Source: Celeribacter marinus
GTDB lineage: Bacteria; Pseudomonadota; Alphaproteobacteria; Rhodobacterales; Rhodobacteraceae
Direction: 5' to 3'
Length of the DNA stretch: 64,000 nt
NCBI RefSeq assembly: GCF_001308265.1
Contig: NZ_CP012023.1
Coordinates: 2,184,932-2,248,931 of the forward strand
Each line of letters begins with the position of its first letter. Positions within the stretch are counted from its first letter, which is position 1. A model generated the notes under the pieces. The model had not been told where the DNA came from. It saw only the letters and a list, made by a program, of their open reading frames with translations, and did no database searches. This document shows, piece by piece, positions 53,518-62,757 of the stretch. Made by a program: the position numbers and the translations under genes.

Positions 53518-55266
53518 ATGACACGTCAGATGACCGGCGCTCAAATGATCGTCCAAGCCCTGAAAGACCAAGGCGTCGATACGATATTCGGCTACCCTGG
53601 TGGGGCTGTTCTACCGATCTACGATGCTATTTTTCAGCAAACCGATATCAACCACGTCCTCGTGCGCCATGAGCAAGCAGCCGTTCATGCCGCCGAAGGC
53701 TACGCGCGCTCGACAGGCAAACCCGGTGTGGCCCTTGTCACCTCTGGCCCCGGGGCTACAAATGCCGTCACGGGTCTGACAGATGCGCTGCTCGACAGTA
53801 TTCCGATTGTTGTTCTCTCGGGTCAGGTTCCGACATTCATGATCGGCACTGACGGGTTCCAAGAGGCCGATACCGTTGGCATCACCCGCCCGTGCACCAA
53901 ACACAACTGGCTCGTCAAAGACACCGAAAAACTCGCGGAGACGCTCCATCAGGCATTCCATGTCGCCACCTCCGGCCGTCCGGGCCCTGTGTTGGTTGAC
54001 CTGCCAAAGGATGTGCAGTTTGCCGAAGGGACGTATGTCCCGCCATCGAAAGCCAAAGTGAGCCATTACCAACCCGTGATGAAAGCCTCGATTGAGGATA
54101 TCACGGACGTTGTGGCGATGATCGAAAAGGCAGAGCGCCCCGTGTTCTACACAGGTGGCGGCGTGATCAACTCCGGCCCGGCCGCATCGCAGCTGTTGCG
54201 CGAATTGGTTGAGGCCACAGGATTTCCGATCACGTCCACATTGATGGGCCTTGGCTCCTACCCCGCCTCTGGGAAGCATTGGCTTGGTATGCTCGGGATG
54301 CACGGTCTGTATGAGGCCAACATGGCGATGCACGGATGTGATCTTATGATCAACATCGGCGCACGCTTTGACGACCGCATCACCGGCCGGATTCAGGACT
54401 TTTCGCCCAACTCAAAGAAAATCCACATCGACATTGACCCGTCATCCATCAACAAGGTGATCCGCGTTGAAAAGCCCGTCATCGGCGACGTGGCACATGT
54501 CCTTGAGGATATTCTCAAAGTCTGGAAATCACGTGGCCGCAAGACCGCTGATATCAGCGCATGGTCCAAGCAGATCCAAGAGTGGCGGGACGTCAAATGC
54601 CTGACCTACAAAAACTCGGACACGGTGATCAAACCGCAATACGCGCTTGAACGGTTTGAAGCACTAACCAAAGGCATGGACCGCTACATCACCACCGAAG
54701 TGGGCCAGCACCAGATGTGGGCGGCGCAGTTCCTTGGCTTTGAGGATCCGAACCGCTGGATGACCTCGGGTGGTCTTGGCACGATGGGCTACGGCTTTCC
54801 GGCGTCAATCGGCGTGCAAATGGCGCATCCTGACGCGCTTGTGGTCAATGTCGCGGGTGAGGCCAGTTGGCTGATGAACATGCAAGAGATGGGTACGGCG
54901 ATGCAATACGGCGCCCCCGTCAAACAGTTTATCCTCAACAACGAACGCCTCGGCATGGTGCGCCAGTGGCAGCAATTGTTGCATGGCGAGCGCTATAGCT
55001 CCTCGTGGTCCGAAAGTCTGCCAGACTTTGTGAAACTCGCAGAGGCCTTTGGCGCGAAGGGCATTCGTTGTTCCGATCCCAAAGATCTCGATGACGCAAT
55101 TATGGAAATGATCAACTACGATGGTCCGGTGATCTTTGATTGTTTGGTTGAAAAGCACGAGAACTGTTTCCCGATGATCCCATCGGGCAAACCCCACAAT
55201 GAAATGCTGCTCGGCGAAGCGTCCACCGATGGTGCGATCAAGTCCGATGGCGCGGTTTTGGTGTAA
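53518..55266 (+). CDS. ilvB: Acetolactate synthase large (catalytic) subunit
   Basis: A 582-residue ThDP-dependent enzyme, the first common step of Val, Leu and Ile synthesis. Seen are DTIFGYPGGAVLPIYDAI, the catalytic Glu in VRHEQAAVHAAEGYARSTGKPGV, FQEADTVGITRPCTKHNW and the ThDP site WMTSGGLGTMGYGFPASIG, followed by VNVAGEASWLMNMQEMG (the usual GD of this site reads GE). AAGAGGAAAATGAG stands before the ATG. It forms an operon with ilvN, 11 nt downstream, controlled by the attenuator upstream. The symbol could equally be ilvI. Confidence 0.96.
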   Translation: MTRQMTGAQMIVQALKDQGVDTIFGYPGGAVLPIYDAIFQQTDINHVLVRHEQAAVHAAEGYARSTGKPGVALVTSGPGATNAVTGLTDALLDSIPIVVLSGQVPTFMIGTDGFQEADTVGITRPCTKHNWLVKDTEKLAETLHQAFHVATSGRPGPVLVDLPKDVQFAEGTYVPPSKAKVSHYQPVMKASIEDITDVVAMIEKAERPVFYTGGGVINSGPAASQLLRELVEATGFPITSTLMGLGSYPASGKHWLGMLGMHGLYEANMAMHGCDLMINIGARFDDRITGRIQDFSPNSKKIHIDIDPSSINKVIRVEKPVIGDVAHVLEDILKVWKSRGRKTADISAWSKQIQEWRDVKCLTYKNSDTVIKPQYALERFEALTKGMDRYITTEVGQHQMWAAQFLGFEDPNRWMTSGGLGTMGYGFPASIGVQMAHPDALVVNVAGEASWLMNMQEMGTAMQYGAPVKQFILNNERLGMVRQWQQLLHGERYSSSWSESLPDFVKLAEAFGAKGIRCSDPKDLDDAIMEMINYDGPVIFDCLVEKHENCFPMIPSGKPHNEMLLGEASTDGAIKSDGAVLV

Positions 55267-55277
55267 GGAGAGAACAC

Positions 55278-55841
55278 ATGTCTGCCCTACAAATCAAAGA
55301 AGGCTCAAGCAGCCACTCCGCCTATGATCTACGTGATTACCACGCGGAAATCATCGAGAAACACACGCTCGCGGTGCTTGTCGATAACGAAAGCGGCGTT
55401 CTGGCGCGCGTGATCGGTCTGTTTTCGGGTCGTGGCTACAACATCGAAAGCCTGACCGTGGCCGAGGTGAACCATGACACGCATCTGTCGCGCATCACCA
55501 TCGTGACCACTGGCACGCGTGATGTCATTGAACAGATCAAGGCACAGCTCGGCCGGATTGTGCCTGTGCATCAGGTCAATGACCTGACGGTCGATGGTCC
55601 CTCCATTGAACGTGAGCTGGCGCTGTTCAAAGTCGAAGGCACAGGCAACAACCGCATTGAGGCCTTGCGCCTTGCGGAGATTTTTCGTGCCAATGTGGTC
55701 GATAGCACATTGACCAGCTTTGTGTTCGAGATGACAGGTCAGTCGGAAAAGATCGACGCCTTCGCCGATCTCATGCGTCCTCTTGGCCTGTTGGAAACGG
55801 CCCGTACAGGCGTGGCAGCTTTGGCACGCGGCACGGAGTAA
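55278..55841 (+). CDS. ilvN: Acetolactate synthase small (regulatory) subunit
   Basis: A 187-residue subunit with an N-terminal ACT domain (HTLAVLVDNESGVLARVIGLFSGRGYNIESLTVAEVNHD) that binds valine for feedback inhibition, and a C-terminal domain that helps activate the large subunit. GTAAGGAG precedes its ATG. It ends the ilv operon; a strong terminator follows. The symbol could equally be ilvH. Confidence 0.96.
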   Translation: MSALQIKEGSSSHSAYDLRDYHAEIIEKHTLAVLVDNESGVLARVIGLFSGRGYNIESLTVAEVNHDTHLSRITIVTTGTRDVIEQIKAQLGRIVPVHQVNDLTVDGPSIERELALFKVEGTGNNRIEALRLAEIFRANVVDSTLTSFVFEMTGQSEKIDAFADLMRPLGLLETARTGVAALARGTE

Positions 55842-55865
55842 TCCCGCGCCACACCGATGAAATCA

Positions 55866-55898
55866 AAAGCGGGCATCGGTATCGACGCCCGCTTTTTT
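55866..55898 (+). terminator. Rho-independent terminator after ilvN
   Basis: Arms AAGCGGGC and GCCCGCTT enclose a 12-base loop and are followed by a run of T, 25 nt after the stop. The other strand also has AAA/TTT on its side and could partly stop the convergent racemase operon. Confidence 0.88.
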
Positions 55899-55946
55899 CA
55901 TGGCTGCACAGCGCGCAGCAGCGGCGGCCTACTCAATGCGCCGGTG

Positions 55947-56609
55947 TCATCCGGATTTCGGCGCTATGGTGGCAATGGCCGCCACGGCCAGATGTGCGGA
56001 GGCGGCAACACCGTCGATCAACGGCACCTGCGTGCGCGCGCTCAGATCGGCGTGCAGGGGAGCCATGCCCGCACAGCCAAGCACGACCGAGCGACACCCC
56101 TGCGCCTGAGCCGAACGAATTTCATCAGCCAACTGCACCCGCGTGGCCTCGCTGCCCGCGTCGATATCAAGCACGGCCAGACCGCTGGCGCGCACCTCTA
56201 GGCAGTGATCCGACATCCCCGCCGCATCAATATTGCCCGCAATCACCGGCACCGAAACCGGCAGGGATGTGACAACCGAAAACCGCCCCCCAGAGAGGGC
56301 CGCGACCGTATAGGCCGCCTGCCCTATGCCCAGCACAGGACACGTTGCGACAGCGCGCGCTTGGGCCAGACCCGTGTCGTCAAAACAGGCGATGATGATG
56401 GCGTCCGCGCCGATGGACTGTGCGGTCGCGACAAGGCGCAACACACCCTCCAGTGCCGCAGCGCCGTCTTGTGGCCCCTCTATGGCGGGCGGGCCATCGG
56501 TGTTCGTCAGACCCGTTACGTTGGCATGGGGCACCGCGGCGCGGGCCACGGCCACCACCCCGTCCGTCATTGCCTGTGTCGCGTTGGGGTTGATATAAAC
56601 CAGATGCAT
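55947..56609 (-). CDS. Asp/Glu/hydantoin racemase family protein
   Basis: A 220-residue protein of the aspartate/glutamate racemase superfamily. The two catalytic cysteines are placed as in hydantoin racemase: IIACFDDTGL and VVLGCAGMAPL. It starts HLVYINPNATQAMTDGV. It would racemise or isomerise an amino-acid derivative such as a hydantoin or allantoin. It is the last gene of an ABC importer operon and shares one base with the permease stop. The substrate of the importer is probably the same compound. Confidence 0.9.
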   Translation of the reverse strand: MHLVYINPNATQAMTDGVVAVARAAVPHANVTGLTNTDGPPAIEGPQDGAAALEGVLRLVATAQSIGADAIIIACFDDTGLAQARAVATCPVLGIGQAAYTVAALSGGRFSVVTSLPVSVPVIAGNIDAAGMSDHCLEVRASGLAVLDIDAGSEATRVQLADEIRSAQAQGCRSVVLGCAGMAPLHADLSARTQVPLIDGVAASAHLAVAAIATIAPKSG

Positions 56610-57445
56610 CACATGGCCTTTCCCGCATCCGAACCACCGCGCGATCGACGTTTGCCCATGGCCCAGACGATAATGAGAAACGCGCCGATGATGCCCAAAG
56701 AAAACAGCGTGGTGAACGTGCCCAGCGCATAAATCACGGGCGTGGTCACATTGGTCGTCATCCCGAATATTTCGAGCGGCAGAGTGTTGTAGCTACCGGC
56801 GGTCAACAGCGTGCGCGCAAACTCGTCATACGACAGCGTGAACCCGAACAAGGCCACCCCGATCAGCGAGGGCGCAATAATGGGCAACACCACATGGCGT
56901 AGAGTTTGCACAGCACTTGCCCCTTGGTCGCGGGCGGCTTCCTCGAACGATTTATCAAAGCGGTTGAAGACCGCGAACATGATCAGCAATCCAAACGGCA
57001 GGGTCCATGTCAACTGGCTGCCAAATCCCGATGTCGCCCAATGGATTTTGAACCCCAATTGATTGAAAATCAGACCCACCCCTAAGGACACGAGGATTGA
57101 GGGAATAACCAACGAAGTAATTGCCAGATAGAACAGCACAGCCGAGCCTGCAAAGCGTTTGCGAAACGCCAGCCCCGCAGAGACTGACACCACCACCGTG
57201 GTGACCATCACCATAAGGCCCAACGCCAAAGAGCGGCGAAAAGACCCCCAAATATCGCCCACGGCCTGTTGCTCGAACAGTTCGCGAAACCAATTGAGTG
57301 ATGTGCCGCGCATAGGAAAGGTCAGACCACCCGTCTCGCCTTGGAACGACAGGATGCCGATGGTCAGTGTAGGCCCGTAGAGGAACAACAAGAACAGGCC
57401 AAAGAAGCCGGAGAGGACGTAAAACGAACGAGGACGGCGGTCCAT
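56609..57445 (-). CDS. ABC transporter permease, PotC type
   Basis: A 278-residue membrane protein starting MDRRPRSFYVLSGFFGLFLL. It has six transmembrane segments and the EAA loop SFEEAARDQGASAVQTLRHVVLP. AAGGAG precedes the ATG. It forms the channel with the PotB-type permease ending 1 nt before it. This class moves polyamines, opines or related cations and amino-acid derivatives. A longer frame upstream is inside the neighbouring gene. Confidence 0.93.
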   Translation of the reverse strand: MDRRPRSFYVLSGFFGLFLLFLYGPTLTIGILSFQGETGGLTFPMRGTSLNWFRELFEQQAVGDIWGSFRRSLALGLMVMVTTVVVSVSAGLAFRKRFAGSAVLFYLAITSLVIPSILVSLGVGLIFNQLGFKIHWATSGFGSQLTWTLPFGLLIMFAVFNRFDKSFEEAARDQGASAVQTLRHVVLPIIAPSLIGVALFGFTLSYDEFARTLLTAGSYNTLPLEIFGMTTNVTTPVIYALGTFTTLFSLGIIGAFLIIVWAMGKRRSRGGSDAGKAM

Positions 57446-57446
57446 G

Positions 57447-58301
57447 TTATAACTCCTTGCGAATATTGACGAAGCGCAGCAACACGCCAATGACGATCAA
57501 AACAGTGCACAACAACACCACCGCCGTAGCCGCCGCAGACGGGTATTGAAGCAATGAAATATCGTTTGAAATCAAGCGTCCGACATTGGCTTTTTGACTG
57601 CCCGACATGAACCGCACGGTGATGAAATCGCCCATCACCAAGGTGACGACAAATATCGTCCCGATCATGATCCCGGGTTTGGTGAGCGGAACAATGACGT
57701 GCCACAGTGTTTGCAATCCGGTGGCGCCATTGTCATAGGCCGCCTCAATCAGACTGCGGTCGATCCGCATCATCGTGTTGAAAATTGGCACCACCATGAA
57801 CAGCGTGTAAAGGTGGACAAACGCGAGGATCACCGCGAAATCGGAATAGAGCAACCAGTCAAGCGGCGCATCTATCACGCCCCACGAAATGAGTGTCTGG
57901 TTGGCAATCCCGTTGCGCCCCAAAAACGGAATCCATGAAATCATCCGGATGATATTCGACGTCCAAAACGGAATGGTGCACAGCAAAAACAGGGCGATCT
58001 GCATGGTTTGCGACCGCACATGAAACGCCAAGAAATAGGCAACGGTGAAGCCGATTGCGAGGGTGAACACCCATGTAATTATCGCGTATTTGAACGTGGC
58101 CAGAAACACCTTGTAGGTGACTGGAGAGCCGAACAAGAACGCATAGTTGTCGAACTGGAATGCGGGATAGATCGAAAACTCGGTCGCCCCCCAAAAGCTG
58201 ACCACAACGATCATTCCGATCGGAGCCACAAGAAAGGCAAGCAACACCACCATAAGCGGCGCAGCCTGTAGATACGCAATCAATTGTCTGCCTCTGGCCA
58301 T
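57447..58301 (-). CDS. ABC transporter permease, PotB type
   Basis: A 284-residue inner-membrane protein with six transmembrane segments, beginning LIAYLQAAPLMVVLLAFLVAPIGMIVVV. The EAA loop is LIEAAYDNGATGLQTLWHVIVP. It pairs with the PotC-type permease. The gene follows the binding-protein gene after a 111-nt gap with a stem-loop. Confidence 0.93.
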   Translation of the reverse strand: MARGRQLIAYLQAAPLMVVLLAFLVAPIGMIVVVSFWGATEFSIYPAFQFDNYAFLFGSPVTYKVFLATFKYAIITWVFTLAIGFTVAYFLAFHVRSQTMQIALFLLCTIPFWTSNIIRMISWIPFLGRNGIANQTLISWGVIDAPLDWLLYSDFAVILAFVHLYTLFMVVPIFNTMMRIDRSLIEAAYDNGATGLQTLWHVIVPLTKPGIMIGTIFVVTLVMGDFITVRFMSGSQKANVGRLISNDISLLQYPSAAATAVVLLCTVLIVIGVLLRFVNIRKEL

Positions 58302-58357
58302 GCTGCCTCACATCGCGCGCAGTGCGCGTTTTAGTTATGTATCAGGGGGTAGAAAGT

Positions 58358-58383
58358 CTGTGCGGGCCGCAAAGCCCGCACAG
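58358..58383 (-). other. Stem-loop after the PotD-type binding-protein gene
   Basis: CTGTGCGGGC and GCCCGCACAG form a perfect 10-base stem around six bases, 29 nt after the binding-protein stop. No T-run follows on the minus strand. It probably protects the upstream mRNA or lowers read-through, like the hairpins after the other two binding-protein genes. Confidence 0.6.
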
Positions 58384-58412
58384 TGGAGGGGCACACCCCC
58401 GTTTCGAGATCA

Positions 58413-59678
58413 TCACGCCGCGATGAATTCATTCCATTTGCGGACCATGTACTGGTTTTCGTCCATGACGGAGTTCCAGCATGCGACAGAGCCCATGCGG
58501 TCAGTGAACGACCCACCGTCACGCAAATCGCCCGCCGTGGCCAACACGTCACCCGTGGGCGATGTGATGTCGCCCGTGGCTGCCTTGCCCTCGAACCAGT
58601 AGCCCCATTCATTCTCAGACATGAACTCTTTGGAGGTTTCGGGCACAGCCGAATAATAGCCCTGACGCATCAGGTAGCCGCCGACCCAACCAGACAAATA
58701 CCAGTTGATGTATTCATATGCCGCGTCCAGCTCCATTCCCGAGAGGTTCGCAGACAGGCCCAAGCCGCCACCCCATGAGCGGTAGCCCTCTTTAAGCGGT
58801 TGATACACGCATGGAATGCCGCGTGATTTGACGGCTGTAATCGCGGGTGACCACATGGACTGAATCACCACTTCGCCAGACGCCATCAGGTTGACGGACT
58901 CGTCGAACGATTTCCAGAACGCGCGGAACTGGCCGTTTTTCTTGGCTTCTGTGAAGATCGCGAATGTTTTGTTGATCTCCTCTTGGGTCATGTTGCCCTT
59001 ATCGCCGTATTGGATTTCGCCCATGGCCTCACAGACCATCGCCATATCCATGATGCCGATGGACGAAATATCGAGGATCGACGCCTTGCCCTTGAACTCA
59101 GGGTTCAACAGCTCGGTCCAGCTCTCAATCGGGCGGCCGATCAAGTCGGGACGGATGCCCAGCGTATCCGCGTTGTAAATCGTCGGGATCAAGGTCATCC
59201 AACCTGTTTCGCCCTCGGCGAATGTCGTGCCACCCGGACCATCGGTGAAGCCCACGGTGTGCGGTGCCGTGCCCTGTGCAATCACGCTTTCAGGGGTCAA
59301 TTTTCCAGAACGGAACGTGCCAACGATCTTGTCGTAGTTGGCGATTTTGGAGGTATCCATCGCCTGAAGGTTGCCCGTGGGCCAGACCTTTTTACAGATC
59401 CAGTATTCGATATCGGCAATGTCGAAACTGTCGGGCTGTGTCGCTGCGCGCTGTGTCACGCTATCGGAGTCAAGCGCGGTCATTTCAAGGGTGAACCCAA
59501 GGTCTTCTTTCACCTTATTGGCCACATCGTTGAGGTTGGACACGCCCGTGCCAAACTGACGCAATTTGATATCTTTGATTTCTTGCGCCCACACCATGGG
59601 CGCAGGCAGGAGGGATGCAGTGGCAGCAGCGGCGCCACCTTTCAAAACAGCACGACGGCTATAACGCATTTTCGACAT
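58413..59678 (-). CDS. PotD-like extracellular binding protein
   Basis: A 421-residue periplasmic protein with a twin-arginine-like signal (MSKMRYSRRAVLKGGAAAAT, then ASLLPAPMVWAQ). The mature part contains FDIADIEYWICKKVWPTGNLQAMDTSKI, GETGWMTLIPTIYNADTLGIRPDLIGRPIESWTEL, and NLMASGEVVIQSMWSPAI, as in PotD/family 1 extracellular binding proteins. Aromatic and acidic pocket residues suit amine-bearing ligands. The ligand is unknown; the racemase in the operon suggests an amino-acid derivative. Confidence 0.92.
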   Translation of the reverse strand: MSKMRYSRRAVLKGGAAAATASLLPAPMVWAQEIKDIKLRQFGTGVSNLNDVANKVKEDLGFTLEMTALDSDSVTQRAATQPDSFDIADIEYWICKKVWPTGNLQAMDTSKIANYDKIVGTFRSGKLTPESVIAQGTAPHTVGFTDGPGGTTFAEGETGWMTLIPTIYNADTLGIRPDLIGRPIESWTELLNPEFKGKASILDISSIGIMDMAMVCEAMGEIQYGDKGNMTQEEINKTFAIFTEAKKNGQFRAFWKSFDESVNLMASGEVVIQSMWSPAITAVKSRGIPCVYQPLKEGYRSWGGGLGLSANLSGMELDAAYEYINWYLSGWVGGYLMRQGYYSAVPETSKEFMSENEWGYWFEGKAATGDITSPTGDVLATAGDLRDGGSFTDRMGSVACWNSVMDENQYMVRKWNEFIAA

Positions 59679-59715
59679 TGGATCGTCCTTTGTTGGTTGC
59701 TTTGAGGGGATTGAT

Positions 59716-60690
59716 TTAGCCTAGGAGGCGGTGCAGCCGCCCCTCGTCCCATGCGAGCTTGACCGCATCGCCGGGGTTTTTTGGTGACTTGAAAAATGTG
59801 GCTTCAGGCACGAGGGCAAGCACCTCATCGCCCGATTGCATCCGCGCGTTCAGCGCGACATGGCCACCTTGATATTCAACGGTTGTGACGGTGGCAGGCA
59901 GTCCTTTGGCCCCCACTTTCACGTCATCCGCCCGCAGCGCGACCTTGCCGCCGTCCAGCGTGATGACATTGTGACCGCCCATAAAGCGGGCCACAAATTC
60001 GGTCTTTGGTGCACTCCACACATCGCGCGCAGGTCCGGCCTGCTCAATCACCGCGTTGTTCATCACCACCAACGTATCGCCAAGTGCGAGTGCCTCGTCC
60101 TGACCATGGGTGACGTGGATAAAGGTAATGCCAAGGGCGCGTTGCAGCTTCTTCAACTCGGCGCGCATCCGTACCCGTAAAAACGGATCAAGCGCGGAGA
60201 GCGGCTCGTCGAGTAACAAAACCTTTGGCTCGGTGATGAGCGCACGCGCCAATGCGACCCGTTGTTGTTGTCCCCCCGACAGTTGCGCAGGCAAACGATC
60301 GGCCAGCGCAGTCATATCGACGAGTTCCAATAGCGCATTGGCCTTGGCATGGCGCGCGATCTTGTCCATGCCTTTCATCCGCAGCGAGAAGGCCACGTTG
60401 TCGCGCACAGTGAGGTGTGGAAACAGCGCGTAGTTTTGGAACATCATCGCCGTGCCGCGTTTGGCAGGCGGCAGGTGCGACACGTCGAACCCGTCCAGAA
60501 CCACGGAGCCGTCAGACAGGCTTTCGTGTCCTGCAATCATACGCAGCGTCGACGACTTGCCACAACCGGACGGACCCAAAAGGCACACGTAACTACCTGC
60601 TTTGAATTGATAATTGATACGGTCAACCGCGAGGGTTTCGCCGTATCTCTTGGTCATATTGATCAATTCAAGATCATATCCGGTGCTCAT
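59716..60690 (-). CDS. ABC transporter ATP-binding protein, PotA type
   Basis: A 324-residue ATPase. Walker A LGPSGCGKSST is near 42-50, the signature LSGGQQQRVALARAL near 137-151 and Walker B VLLLDEPLSALD follows. The C-terminal TOBE domain starts near 240. The ATG at 60690 follows GGAG; the longer frame to 60849 is unlikely. It is the first gene of the importer operon, in front of the binding protein and the permeases. Confidence 0.94.
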   Translation of the reverse strand: MSTGYDLELINMTKRYGETLAVDRINYQFKAGSYVCLLGPSGCGKSSTLRMIAGHESLSDGSVVLDGFDVSHLPPAKRGTAMMFQNYALFPHLTVRDNVAFSLRMKGMDKIARHAKANALLELVDMTALADRLPAQLSGGQQQRVALARALITEPKVLLLDEPLSALDPFLRVRMRAELKKLQRALGITFIHVTHGQDEALALGDTLVVMNNAVIEQAGPARDVWSAPKTEFVARFMGGHNVITLDGGKVALRADDVKVGAKGLPATVTTVEYQGGHVALNARMQSGDEVLALVPEATFFKSPKNPGDAVKLAWDEGRLHRLLG

Positions 60691-60852
60691 ATCCGCTCCA
60701 TCACGCTCAGCGCTGTGTGTTGTGTTGCTCCTTATGTTCACGCCACGCCGCCCCCAATCGACCAGCATTTGTGATGCATTTAGGTCCCAAAAACGGCCAA
60801 TGACGCATTTTTGTGCAGCCGCAGCACGACTGTCCTCATATTTGCGCACATT

Positions 60853-60864
60853 ATTGTATACAAT
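60853..60864. promoter_or_regulatory. Candidate GntR/FCD operator
   Basis: ATTGTATACAAT is a perfect 12-bp palindrome. Its core TTGTATACAA fits operators of FCD-type GntR regulators. It lies 78 nt before the GntR gene and 163 nt before the PotA-type gene, in the shared promoter region. Confidence 0.6.
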
Positions 60865-60942
60865 CTTGCCGACAAGGCATCCTGCCCGATCTTGCTTGAA
60901 CTATGCCGTGCGTGATTCCACTATCGAGACAGAGGATAAAAC

Positions 60943-61638
60943 ATGACCGAACCACTCACCGCGCCACCCACCGCAGACCAGCTGTTTGAAAAACTCGAAC
61001 TGGCCATCCACGAGCACCAACTCGCCCCCGGAACCAAACTTGGTGAGGATGACATCGCAGAGATTTACGGGGTCAGCCGCACCACGGTGCGCGCCGCATT
61101 CCAATCGCTCTCACATCAGCGGCTGATCGAACACAAACGCAATCGCGGGGCTTTTGTCGCACAACCAACCGTCCAAGACGCCCGCGAGGTGTTTGAGGCC
61201 CGCGCCCTGTTGGAGCCGCGCACGGCCTACTCCGCCGCACAGCGTGCAACCCCCGACGATATCATCAAACTACAGGCGCATATCGACGCCGAACATACGG
61301 CACTTCATGCAGGTCAGCACGGCCACGCCCTATATCTGTCGGGACAATTTCACATCGAAATCGCGCGGATCGCCGACCAAGCCACGATTGCCGCGTTCAT
61401 CACTCAATTGATATCGCGCTCGTCGCTCATCATTGCACTGTATTGGCAGCGGCGCGCGGCCATGTGCGAAAGCCATGCGCATGACGCTTTGATCGCCGCC
61501 CTTGCCAATCACGATGGCGCGCGGGCCGAGGAGTTGATGAAGAACCACCTGCTCGATCTGGTGACCTCTCTCGATTTGCGCAACAAAACCTCGGCGCCCC
61601 TCTCCCTCAAAGACGCACTCTCGCGCGCGCCGCGCTGA
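60943..61638 (+). CDS. GntR-family regulator with FCD domain
   Basis: A 231-residue regulator. The N-terminal winged HTH is GTKLGEDDIAEIYGVSRTTVRAAFQSLSHQRLIEHKRNRGAFV. The helical FCD effector domain has VFEARALLEPRTAYSA and the metal-binding histidines expected near HIEIARIADQ and ESHAHDALIAALANHD. It is divergent from the ABC importer and racemase operon and is its likely regulator. Its ligand would be an acid or amino-acid derivative. Confidence 0.93.
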   Translation: MTEPLTAPPTADQLFEKLELAIHEHQLAPGTKLGEDDIAEIYGVSRTTVRAAFQSLSHQRLIEHKRNRGAFVAQPTVQDAREVFEARALLEPRTAYSAAQRATPDDIIKLQAHIDAEHTALHAGQHGHALYLSGQFHIEIARIADQATIAAFITQLISRSSLIIALYWQRRAAMCESHAHDALIAALANHDGARAEELMKNHLLDLVTSLDLRNKTSAPLSLKDALSRAPR

Positions 61639-61754
61639 TATGAGCCCCTCAAACATTTGCCTCCAAAGCAACTGGGTTTGTATTGTTCTTGGCGCTGAAG
61701 CGGCGTCTCCTACGTGCAAAGCCATACATGAATCTGCTTTTCGCAGCGCGAGAC

Positions 61755-61764
61755 TAGATATCTA
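61755..61764. promoter_or_regulatory. Small palindrome upstream of the ArsR-type gene
   Basis: TAGATATCTA is a perfect 10-bp palindrome 59 nt before the ArsR-type ATG. Its core, GATAT, recurs in the repeats before the GH51 gene. It may be part of an autoregulatory site. Confidence 0.35.
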
Positions 61765-61822
61765 TCCGCTTTCTTGATACTCACATCATAAGAACCAATG
61801 ATAAACCCTTTGGGAGGCAGCC

Positions 61823-62743
61823 ATGGACAAGCGGTTTTTGATGGTCACGCCGGAGACCGGCGGCCCCGTGCTCAAGGCTCTATCAGCCCCTGCGCGCCTC
61901 GCGATCCTCACACTTTTGCATGAACGCGGCGCGATGAACGTCAACGACATTGCGGATGAGCTAGATTTACCGCAATCGAGCGCCTCAACCCATATCAATC
62001 AACTTGAAGATTGTGGATTGATCGAAACCGAAAGCCAAAAAGCGCGCAAGGGCAGCCAGAAAATATGCCGCGCAGTCCACGACGAAATCGTGGTGTCTTT
62101 TGCGGGATCAAGCAAGCCGCAAGACGATGTCATCAAGGTCGCGATGCCCGTTGGCCTGTATTCAGGATATGAGGTCGCAGCCCCGTGCGGGCTATGCTCA
62201 GACACAGGGATTATCGGCTTCCTCGATAGCCCGGACACATTCCTTTTGCCCGACCGGATGAAGTCAGGTTTGATATGGTTTACAAAGGGATACCTAGAGT
62301 ATCAGTTCCCGAACAACGCCCGCATTGCTGGCAAAGCGGTGCGCGAACTCGACGTCCAAATGGAGCTATCATCAGAGGTTCCGGGCACATCGGACAATTG
62401 GCCATCCGACATCACCATCGCCATCAACGGTACGGTTATTGGCGCATGGACCGCGCCCGGAGACTACGGTGACAGACGCGGAAAATACACGCCCGACTGG
62501 TGGAAATTGGAAGGTAGCCAGTATGGCCACCTCAAGACATTTCGCGTCACGCCAGAGGGCACGTTCCTCGACGGGACACGCCTGTCCAATGTGGGTCTTG
62601 ATGACCTTCACCTTGATGAACATCGCTCGATTCGGGTCCGTATTATGGTTCCTGACACAGCCGATCACCCCGGCGGCGTGAACATCTTTGGTCGTGGTTT
62701 TGGTAATTACGACGAAGATATTGTTCTAAGTCTAAGGACTTAA
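61823..62743 (+). CDS. ArsR-type HTH regulator with large C-terminal domain, likely sugar-responsive
   Basis: A 306-residue protein. Residues 10-90 form an ArsR-type winged HTH (LKALSAPARLAILTLLHERGAMNVNDIADELDLPQSSASTHINQLEDCGLI). The C-terminal 210 residues (VAAPCGLCSDTGIIGFLDSPDTFLLPDRMKSGLIWF, GTVIGAWTAPGDYGDRRGKYTPDWW) are unlike metal sensors and rich in aromatic and beta-like stretches. ArsR regulators usually have about 100 residues. The GH51 gene follows 125 nt downstream on the same strand. I infer that it senses an arabinose-containing sugar and controls GH51 expression. Confidence 0.85.
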   Translation: MDKRFLMVTPETGGPVLKALSAPARLAILTLLHERGAMNVNDIADELDLPQSSASTHINQLEDCGLIETESQKARKGSQKICRAVHDEIVVSFAGSSKPQDDVIKVAMPVGLYSGYEVAAPCGLCSDTGIIGFLDSPDTFLLPDRMKSGLIWFTKGYLEYQFPNNARIAGKAVRELDVQMELSSEVPGTSDNWPSDITIAINGTVIGAWTAPGDYGDRRGKYTPDWWKLEGSQYGHLKTFRVTPEGTFLDGTRLSNVGLDDLHLDEHRSIRVRIMVPDTADHPGGVNIFGRGFGNYDEDIVLSLRT

Positions 62744-62757
62744 TTATATCCGAAAAA

